From contig NZ_WXVV01000012.1 of NCBI RefSeq assembly GCF_013433315.1, positions 1 to 64,000 on the forward strand: a stretch of 64,000 nucleotides of DNA. Reading direction: 5' to 3'. Shown here piece after piece: positions 58,381 through 64,000 of this stretch. This DNA comes from Pseudomonas crudilactis (GTDB lineage Bacteria; Pseudomonadota; Gammaproteobacteria; Pseudomonadales; Pseudomonadaceae). Every line of letters begins with the position of its first letter. Position 1 is the stretch's first letter. The notes under the pieces are model-generated. The model saw only the letters and a program-made list of their open reading frames with translations. It did not search any database and was not told the DNA's origin. Position numbers and translations under genes: made by a program.

Positions 58381-58393
58381 GCCGCCTCACAGC

Positions 58394-58470
58394 AGGCACG
58401 TAGCTCAGTTGGTTAGAGCACCACCTTGACATGGTGGGGGTCGTTGGTTCGAGTCCAATCGCGCCTACCA
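58394..58470 (+). tRNA. tRNA-Val (GAC) with an acceptor-stem mismatch
   Basis: A 77-base cloverleaf AGGCACGTAGCTCAG with anticodon GAC in CCACCTTGACATGGTGG and encoded CCA. The acceptor strands are AGGCACG and CGCGCCT, leaving an A5-C68 mismatch where a G-C pair would be expected. Other arms pair normally. Confidence 0.95.
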
Positions 58471-58488
58471 AACAAAATCCGCTCTGCT

Positions 58489-58533
58489 GGGCGGTCTGGA
58501 AGGGCTCACCGAAAGGTGGGCCCTTTTTTGTTG
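58489..58533. repeat. left copy of a 45-bp imperfect direct repeat
   Basis: This sequence, from GGGCGGTCTGGAAGGG to GGGCCCTTTTTTGTTG, recurs at 61382-61426 with three differences (42 of 45 identical). It contains the terminator of tRNA-Val and brackets the accessory segment. Confidence 0.85.
58501..58531 (+). terminator. terminator of tRNA-Val (GAC)
   Basis: AGGGCTCACC and GGTGGGCCCT pair around GAAA (one G-U pair) and are followed by TTTTT. Confidence 0.88.
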
Positions 58534-58600
58534 TCTGTCGTTTGGGCAAACTTTGTGAATACTTCGGGCAAGCGAAGATCGCTACCTTCACGAATTCAAC

Positions 58601-58786
58601 TCAACAGCTCAATTGAATCTGGTCGGTTGCCACCCTCAGGCGGCTGTCCTGCTGCTTGTTGATGCGATGGTCGGCCATCACCGCTTGAGTCGGGCTGAGC
58701 CCCCTCACGACTTCAACCGTAAACTTCTCCAAGCCCAAGGCAGCGTCCTTCGTCGCTGCCTACCAGGGCTCTTTGCCTTCGCGCAT
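58601..58786 (-). pseudogene. possible gene relic interrupted by an amber codon
   Basis: On the minus strand an ATG at 58784-58786 starts MREGKEPW, then TAG, then 52 codons of protein-like sequence (ALGLEKFTVEVVRGLSPTQA and VMADHRINKQQDSRLRVATD) to a TGA at 58601. Composition looks coding but I do not recognise the protein. It may be a relic of an element gene inserted by the tRNA; a chance reading frame cannot be excluded. Confidence 0.3.
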
Positions 58787-58804
58787 ACTTCACTCGATCA
58801 ATGG

Positions 58805-59944
58805 TCAGCTGTGTTCTCGGCCGTTAGCGGTCACGCCACTCCGGTTTGTAGTTCTTGACTTGGTAAGGCGCTGGAGGGCGACTGCGATTTTCTTTTCAAC
58901 AAGGTAATAGAATATCGATGCCATTAAAATGCTGAGTAGTGTAGTCAAGATGACGAATAGCCATGTCTTACCAAAGGATTCAGCCCCGATGAATTCCAGT
59001 ATTTTAGTGCAGGATACTTGTGTCAGCCGGTGAGTCAGATATAGAGAGTAGGATATTTCACCAATCCAGATAATCCAGCGGGGTGGATTGAATTTCAGAG
59101 TTTTGCTGGCTATTGCCACGGTGAGAAACGCTACAGTAATAGGCAGCCCCCACCCAAGCATCCCATGAAAATCAGGAATGCCTGAATAAGCCCATGCCAA
59201 AGCAACGAGAACAGTTAAAGCTGAAAGAGCTTGAGCATATGTTTTGTTTTTTATTACGAACTCAGACAGATAAAGCTTTCCGGTGATAACGCCAGCGACA
59301 AATAATAATATAATTGGGTTTGCTATTCGGTTAAGGTATATAAGCGAGAGTTGATAGTCGTGCTTGGCACTGAGGCTGATCATGCCTGTTGCTGTTAGTA
59401 GTATGGCAACTATTGTAATGAAGATCCAACTGTAGAAAACCGGCCATCTGTAGTTTTTTGCAAGTAGCGATATTCCTAGAATGGCGTAGAAATACATTTC
59501 AAAATTTAATGTCCAGCCCAGTCCGTAAGCTAAACCAAAGTAGGGTGGTGTAGACGGGTTCACTGGCAGAAATGACAAGCTTTTTATAAGAGTAATCTGG
59601 CCTGTCGGGTCATTGAGAAACCCGCTGGGTCTAAGCAAGAAGACGGCGGCAATCGTCAGAATTGCATAAATTGGTCAAACCCTGAAAAAACGTTTAATCA
59701 AGAACGTAGAGGTCGTGATCAGTGATCCGTCATCACTGTCGAGTTGTGAGGGTCATGATGAAGCCGCTGATCAGAAAAATATATCAACGCCCATGGCGCC
59801 CGGCAGCAGTATTGATCTTGCGAGCGCGTCGTATTCTGTGCCCTGCAAAAAATAGTAAGAGTGAGCAAAAACAACCAAAAGTGCCGCTACCCCTCGTAAT
59901 GACTGGAGCCAATCCAGGCGCTTGGTTTCTTTGAGTTTAGTCAT
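58805..59944 (-). pseudogene. broken acyltransferase-3 (OatA/NodX-like) gene
   Basis: Reading the minus strand from ATG 59944 gives a typical start, LDWLQSLRGVAALLVVFAHS, down to PGAMGVDIFF. One base is then missing in an A-run at 59774-59778; the next frame continues ISGFIMTLTT. A second shift near 59738-59750 restores the first frame (LIKRFFRV), which stops at TGA 59675-59677 where Trp is expected, before PIYAILTIAAVFLL. The remaining 277 codons are intact with many membrane helices. Restored length is about 379 residues, normal for O-acyltransferases of surface glycans. AT-rich compared with its neighbours. Confidence 0.88.
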
Positions 59945-60411
59945 CCGCAAGTCTGCTTGATCTCAGGGTGTCAGCTGGAATGCTGTTCGGATTTTGCGAC
60001 CCGGCACTATACAGCTCTGAGGGATAAAATGATCGGCAGCGCAAGCTAAATTTGCACGCGGCGCAGCTACAGGATGGCGCTGATGCATTGCGGCGAGATT
60101 GAGTCAACTGGATGAAATGCAAGCACATGGTCGTACTGAGCAGGTTCTAGCTGGTCCACTACTTATGCTAGAGGCGGTCATCCGGACATGCTCCCTCATC
60201 AGGCATGGTTAACAACTGGCCCGCCCTGCGCGGGCTGTTTCAGCCTCGGGAAAACCACTCTTTCCATAACGTTTGCGCCGTGCGTCTGGGTGGGAGGCGT
60301 GTGCGGGATTCCTGTCTATACTGAATCGGTGCCTAATGTCAAGAGTAGGCAATGCTTCACAATTTGCAATGAGATTTTAGACTCGGTCAGGTTGTAAAAA
60401 AGGAGTTTACT
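59945..60411. other. intergenic region of the accessory segment
   Basis: These 467 bases have no convincing gene. A GCCCGC-N5-GCGGGC hairpin followed by TGTTT lies near 60221-60242. The promoter of the methyltransferase gene must be in the last 100 bases, where the sequence turns AT-rich; I see no strong consensus. Confidence 0.4.
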
Positions 60412-61251
60412 TTGATCCATCGAAAACTATTAAAGCAAATTGCCCTTCGAGTACCTGTATTAGGTCGAGTCGTTGTGGAGCGCGACAGGTTGCGCACTGA
60501 AGTACTGTCTTTTTCCGAGGGGTGCAAAGGGCGAGACAACCAACCTGACGCGTTGAAGTCAGAGGCTGTTGATTACTGCCATTGTTGCAGAGAGAAAACG
60601 TATTTTAAAATTGAAGGGGATTGGTTGCGGGATCAGTATCTTTGCGTCAATTGCGGTTCGATTCCGCGTCAGCGTCATATGCAATACATCATGGATCAAT
60701 ATTTTCAGGGGTGGGAGCGAAAAAGTATTCATGAATCCTCACCTTCGAATACTCTGATTTCGCGTTACTGCGATGATTATTCAACTTCGCAATACTTCAA
60801 TGGCGTGGCGCCGGGCAGCCTTGTTGAAGGTGTGCGCTGCGAAAATCTGGAAGCGCTGACATTCGAAGATAAATCTTTTGATTTGTTCATTACTCAAGAT
60901 GTTTTTGAGCATATCTTCAATCCTGATCTGGCTGCCCGGGAAATCATGAGAGTTTTAAAGCCTGGTGGCGCTCACATCTTTACGGCACCCAAACACAAGA
61001 ATCTTTCTGCCAGTTACCGAAGGGCCAGGCTGACTGGCTCAGAGATAGAGCATATCCATGAGCCGGCCTACCATGGAAACCCCATTGGGGATGGCAGAGT
61101 ATTGGTAACTTGGGACTATGGAGATGATTTCGAGTGCCTGGTCAATCACTGGTCTGATGCCACCACGACGACTTATATCACCAGAGACAGAGCGCTGGGT
61201 CTGGATGGGGAGTACCTGGAAGTGTTTGTGACCAGAAAGCCCTTGAGCTGA
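60412..61251 (+). CDS. zinc-ribbon-containing SAM methyltransferase-like protein
   Basis: A 279-residue protein with TTG start at 60412, supported by AAGGAG seven bases upstream. Residues about 55-90 hold a C-x2-C...C-x2-C cluster (YCHCCREKTYFK and LCVNCGSIPRQRHM), a likely zinc ribbon. The methyltransferase part has DLFITQDVFEHIFNPDLAAR and EIMRVLKPGGAHIFTAPKHK but no glycine-rich motif I; that place reads SIHESSPSN. Related proteins occur in surface-glycan clusters. Lower GC and rare start codon suggest transfer. Confidence 0.8.
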   Translation: MIHRKLLKQIALRVPVLGRVVVERDRLRTEVLSFSEGCKGRDNQPDALKSEAVDYCHCCREKTYFKIEGDWLRDQYLCVNCGSIPRQRHMQYIMDQYFQGWERKSIHESSPSNTLISRYCDDYSTSQYFNGVAPGSLVEGVRCENLEALTFEDKSFDLFITQDVFEHIFNPDLAAREIMRVLKPGGAHIFTAPKHKNLSASYRRARLTGSEIEHIHEPAYHGNPIGDGRVLVTWDYGDDFECLVNHWSDATTTTYITRDRALGLDGEYLEVFVTRKPLS

Positions 61252-61596
61252 TACGCGATGCGTGGCAAGAGCAAGCCGAGTTCTGCGTTGGCGGTTTCAA
61301 GAGCCGGCTTTTCGTAACGCACCCGTCGCGAGACGGAAGCGAGTGGAAGCTGGCCATTTTGTGACGCCTCATAATGTGAAAGGGCGGTCTGCAAGGGTTC
61401 ATCGAAAGGTGGGCCCTTTTTTGTTGGCTGCACTTTGCAAAACTTTTGCAAGCGCCTATTCGCCAAGAATGCTTTATCCGTCTGTCAGTGATTTGTCTTC
61501 CTTTTGCAGGCGTGACCGCGCCGTGCAATCGGCTATTAAATAATCCTTCAGTAGTGCCGATATGCCAGTATCTAAAATCTAACGGGATTGCAGCGC
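61252..61596. other. intergenic region with structured element and right direct repeat
   Basis: 345 bases. A structured stretch at 61284-61336 has TGCGTT pairing with AACGCA around an inner stem and then CCGTC-GCGA-GACGG. The right copy of the 45-bp repeat follows at 61382-61426, preceded by ACGCCTCATA, which loosely resembles the end of tRNA-Val. The promoter of the RDD gene should be in the last 100 bases. Confidence 0.5.
61382..61426. repeat. right copy of the 45-bp imperfect direct repeat
   Basis: 42 of 45 bases match the copy at 58489-58533. The hairpin (GGGTTCATC-GAAA-GGTGGGCCC) is weaker but still ends in six T and may terminate the methyltransferase transcript. Confidence 0.85.
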
Positions 61597-62019
61597 ATGG
61601 AAATCAGCACTACACGCAGTGAATATCAAAAGCCGAAAAATCTGGCCGGACTGGGGCGGCGCTGGGGTGGGCAAATCATTGATTCTTTCTTTACCTTTTT
61701 CTTGTACTTCGCCGTAGGTCGGACCGCGGAGTTGATCGGCTTGCCATCGGACGTGGCCGCAATCCTGGCGTTGGTTGCTGGCTTGGGGTACTACCTGTTT
61801 TCCGATGCGCTGCCCAATGGTCAAAGCTTGGGCAAAAAGCTGCTGGGGATGTCGGTGATTGACGAGCGTAGCTACCTCAATTGCAATCTGTACCAATCGT
61901 TCATGCGCAATATCACCACTCCGTTTTTGAATGTCCTTGACTGGATCTTTATTTTCTTTGGTTCGCGCAAGCGTCTTGGTGACATGCTCGCTTCAACGAT
62001 CGTGGTCCGATCCAGGTAA
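61597..62019 (+). CDS. RDD-family membrane protein
   Basis: A 140-residue RDD protein. GLGRRWGGQIIDSFFTFFL has the Arg and Asp of the RDD name, and NGQSLGKKLLGMSVID with RKRLGDMLASTIVV completes the pattern. Two or three membrane helices. Function unknown in general; some members transport or act as exchangers. ATG at 61597 preferred over an earlier TTG. Confidence 0.92.
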   Translation: MEISTTRSEYQKPKNLAGLGRRWGGQIIDSFFTFFLYFAVGRTAELIGLPSDVAAILALVAGLGYYLFSDALPNGQSLGKKLLGMSVIDERSYLNCNLYQSFMRNITTPFLNVLDWIFIFFGSRKRLGDMLASTIVVRSR

Positions 62020-62373
62020 TTCATGAGGCAGCCGAGGCGCTTTCGCAGGTTCGTCAGGGTAGGCCGACCATAAAAATATTGTGGATATATAAAGGGTTAC
62101 GAGTTTTTTTAACTGACCGGTTATCCAAAAAGCCTTGTTACGAGTTGTGAACTTAAGTAACATCCGTCCCGCGTTCACCACCACGGTTTATGCATTTTTA
62201 AATCCCAAGCTTCCATCAGCTGCTTGGGATTTTTTTTGCCTGCGATTTGGCTTTGTTGCTTCATTTTCCTCTCGATGCCTGGTAATTGCCTGGCGATTCC
62301 TCGCAGGCAATTCCCTACGTTTTCGACTACTACTGACTGGCCGATTTTCAACTCTTTCTGATGGGGTGTATCG
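62020..62373. other. intergenic region with an isolated terminator
   Basis: 354 bases without a supportable protein gene. A strong terminator at 62200-62237 stands 180 bases after the RDD gene. The stretch before it could be a long 3' untranslated region or a small RNA; the following 137 bases hold the promoter of the DUF2214 gene. Confidence 0.45.
62200..62237 (+). terminator. strong Rho-independent terminator
   Basis: AATCCCAAGC and GCTTGGGATT pair around a loop of about ten bases and are followed by a run of eight or more T. Confidence 0.9.
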
Positions 62374-62829
62374 ATGCTGGTTCACTGGTTTCTTGCGGCT
62401 ATTCATCTACTGGCTTATGCCTTGGGCTTTTGGGCGATTCTGACGCGTGGAACGGCATTCAGTCGCCTCGCTGCTGGCGCAGGTGAGGCCAGGCGCGTTT
62501 TGCTTGCCGATAATATTTGGGGTGTCTCTGCGTTGATTCTGCTGGTGACAGGCGGAATGCGGGCTTTTGGCGGCTTTGAAAAAGGCACCGACTATTATCT
62601 TCATCAACCGCTGTTTCATCTGAAGATGACGCTGTTCGTGCTGATCCTGATTGTAGAGCTCGCCCCGATGATCACGTTGATAAAGTGGCGGATCGCGTCC
62701 GCACGCGGCGCAGCGATCGACACCGGGCGTGCACAGCTGTACGCGCGAATCAGTCATGTCGAGGCGTTTTTGCTGCTACTGATGATGGTGGCGGCCACAG
62801 GCATGGCGCGTGGCGTGACATTTGGTTAG
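62374..62829 (+). CDS. DUF2214-family membrane protein
   Basis: A 151-residue protein with four membrane helices, starting MLVHWFLAAIHLLAYALGFW. RVLLADNIWGVSALILLVTG and HLKMTLFVLILIVELAPMI are typical for DUF2214. Function unknown. No operon partner is apparent. Confidence 0.88.
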   Translation: MLVHWFLAAIHLLAYALGFWAILTRGTAFSRLAAGAGEARRVLLADNIWGVSALILLVTGGMRAFGGFEKGTDYYLHQPLFHLKMTLFVLILIVELAPMITLIKWRIASARGAAIDTGRAQLYARISHVEAFLLLLMMVAATGMARGVTFG

Positions 62830-63040
62830 AGGGCGAATTCTCTGCGCTCTATCGGAAACGTCCGACAGCCAGCCAGGGGGATGGCAGGTAGTATCCGGCA
62901 GCAAGAGGGGAGGTGTGAAGGGGAGGAGGTGTGTCAGGCGCCGTGCCCAGCGGAGTGGGGAGCGGATGGCAAAACGGCGCGTGAATCTCTAGCCAGTCAT
63001 TCCACAAGGTAAACGGACTGGCTACTGACTGCGAGGCGGT
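62830..63040. other. G-rich intergenic region downstream of rsmE
   Basis: Short gap rich in GGA trinucleotides on the plus strand between about 62870 and 62965, for example AAGGGGAGGAGG. A possible hairpin TAGCCAGTC with GACTGGCTA lies near 62988-63023 and may end the rsmE transcript, but no T-run follows. Confidence 0.35.
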
Positions 63041-63235
63041 TCAGGGAGTTTGTGGCTTGTCCGGGGCGGTCAGGCCAGCCTGAATGCGCTGGTAAATCTC
63101 TTCACGGTGCACTGCAACGTTTTTCGGAGCGTTGATGCCAATGCGGACCTGTTGGCCGCTTACGCCCAGAATGGTGATAGTGATGTCATCACCGATGTTT
63201 ATGCTTTCACCGACTTTGCGGGTGAGTATCAGCAT
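63041..63235 (-). CDS. rsmE: CsrA-family translational regulator, RsmE type
   Basis: A 64-residue CsrA/RsmA homologue. It starts [20 protein letters not shown] and has [19 protein letters not shown], the RNA-binding strand and helix with the key Arg. The C-terminal AGLTAPDK and SINIG rather than TLMVG match RsmE of the P. fluorescens group from memory. It binds GGA motifs in mRNA leaders and is titrated by RsmX/Y/Z RNAs under GacS/GacA. The leader contains AAGGAG at the ribosome-binding site, fitting autoregulation. Confidence 0.93.
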   Translation of the reverse strand: MLILTRKVGESINIGDDITITILGVSGQQVRIGINAPKNVAVHREEIYQRIQAGLTAPDKPQTP

Positions 63236-63485
63236 GGTCTTCTCCTTGATTGCTTTGTAGGGCACCTGATTCAGACAGTGCAGAGGTCGGTGGTACGTAT
63301 AGATTAGTGCGAAGTCTCACGGTTTGGGTGCCTCTTTCTGACGCGCAGAAGCGGCATTAATTCCCAGGGCGTAACTATACAGAGGCTGCAACCATCAATC
63401 TCGTTGTTTTGTGCCCATTTTGCGGGCCTCGCGAAGTATTTATGAATGATAAGATCGCGGCTTTGAGAATTTCGAGGGAAGCGTT

Positions 63486-63851
63486 GTGCGCAAATTGGTT
63501 TGGGTAATCGCAGCACTGGTATTGACCGGGTGCGGTGAAGGCAAGAATGTAAACGCAGCAAAACCACAATCGGCTGTAGTGTCGGCGCCGGCGGCGGCCG
63601 CCCCCCAATGGGATCTCGAAGTGCGCGGCGAAACCCCGCAGGCTATCAGCGACCTGAGTGGCTGGTTGATCGAGCACGCTTTCGTACCTACGGTGATCAA
63701 GGACAGCAGTGGTAAAGCGCGAATTCTGATTGGTCCTTTCAACTCGCAAGCCGAAGCTGAAGCCCGAAAAGTACAAGTGGATGCCGCTCTGGTGAAAGCC
63801 AAGAAGCAGAATATTGAATCGGTGGTGATCGAGCACCCGCTCACGCCGTAA
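63486..63851 (+). CDS. SPOR-domain lipoprotein
   Basis: A 121-residue protein starting with GTG at 63486. The signal ends with a lipobox, LVLTGC, so it is a lipoprotein with Cys16 as anchor. A SPOR-like domain follows: IEHAFVPTVIKDSSGKARIL and IGPFNSQAEAEARKV. It may bind septal peptidoglycan. Named function unknown. Confidence 0.85.
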   Translation: MRKLVWVIAALVLTGCGEGKNVNAAKPQSAVVSAPAAAAPQWDLEVRGETPQAISDLSGWLIEHAFVPTVIKDSSGKARILIGPFNSQAEAEARKVQVDAALVKAKKQNIESVVIEHPLTP

Positions 63852-63938
63852 ACGCCGCGTTTCAGCGGAGCAACCTAAAGGACCTCGGATGTGGCTCGTC
63901 TAATACGAGTCAGTCACGATTTTCCGAAGGAGCTCCGC

Positions 63939-64000
63939 ATGGCCTCCGCCAATCCTTACCAGTTGTTCGACGTCATACTGCATCGCAAGACCTTACTTAG
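63939..64000 (+). CDS. start of a possible siderophore-interacting (FAD-binding) protein, truncated by the window
   Basis: Only about 20 residues are visible: MASANPYQLFDVILHRKTLL. The ATG at 63939 is preceded by AAGGAG. The N-terminal pattern resembles siderophore-interacting flavoproteins, but so few residues make this tentative. Confidence 0.45.
   Translation, partial: MASANPYQLFDVILHRKTLL

Noticed and set aside
59722..59934. 70-codon plus-strand frame in the acyltransferase region
   Set aside because: It lies opposite the N-terminal part of the broken acyltransferase and has no features of its own.
61252..61381. Integron attC site considered for the structured element
   Set aside because: The needed core sites (RYYYAAC and GTTRRRY) at both ends are not present and no integrase gene is visible.
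58394..61426. Functional integrative element at tRNA-Val
   Set aside because: No integrase or intact mobility gene, and the tRNA 3' end is not clearly duplicated at the far end; only the terminator region repeat is solid. Kept as a finding about remains, not as an active element.

Overview
The window reads as chromosome of a fluorescent Pseudomonas, most likely the P. fluorescens group. Four things support this. The coding DNA is GC-rich. The gene order uvrB, MFS/HlyD pump, gltX, thioesterase, dusC, ibpA, LysR, leuC, leuD, leuB, asd, asd-like, fimV, truA, trpF, accD, folC, SPOR protein, cvpA, purF, metZ, SDR matches the order I remember for that stretch of P. aeruginosa. REP-type palindromes of the kind common in P. 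fluorescens recur between genes. A CsrA paralogue reads like RsmE rather than RsmA. Species cannot be fixed from sequence alone.

Layout. 1-8.7 kb: LysR regulator divergent from a pirin gene, a MscS channel fused to a cyclic-nucleotide-binding domain, a GNAT acetyltransferase, exonuclease III, arylamine N-acetyltransferase, a BrnT/BrnA toxin-antitoxin pair and an NCS2 nucleobase permease, closing on tRNA-Asn. 9-17.7 kb: aromatic/aspartate aminotransferase, uvrB, an EmrAB-type efflux pair and gltX. 17.7-22.2 kb: a duplicated tRNA-Ala/tRNA-Glu array, a TetR regulator with hydrolase and thioesterase, dusC, and heat-shock gene ibpA with a sigma32-like promoter and a probable RNA thermometer. 22.2-30.8 kb: a chaperone block (DUF1266 protein, large membrane-anchored J-protein, HscC-type Hsp70), then a five-PAS GGDEF-EAL protein. 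30.8-50.3 kb: conserved biosynthetic core (leucine, aspartate-family, fimV, truA, trpF, accD, folC, cvpA, purF, metZ). 50.4-58.2 kb: tRNA-Val and two tRNA-Asp, a periplasmic molybdenum hydroxylase operon (Mo subunit, 2Fe-2S subunit, tri-haem cytochrome c, XdhC) and a PuuB-like oxidase. 58.4-61.4 kb: a small AT-richer accessory segment next to tRNA-Val, holding a broken acyltransferase gene and an unusual zinc-ribbon methyltransferase, bracketed by a 45-bp imperfect direct repeat. 61.6-64 kb: RDD and DUF2214 membrane proteins, rsmE, a SPOR lipoprotein and the start of a possible siderophore-interacting protein.

How parts work together. leuC/leuD/leuB and asd supply leucine and aspartate-semialdehyde; metZ, trpF, purF, folC and accD are housekeeping. 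The molybdenum operon carries everything expected for periplasmic aldehyde or N-heterocycle oxidation feeding electrons to c-type cytochromes. The DUF1266/J-protein/HscC block looks like a dedicated chaperone system with a membrane-tethered co-chaperone and is the best candidate for under-described biology. I saw no CRISPR array, intact insertion sequence, prophage or integrase.
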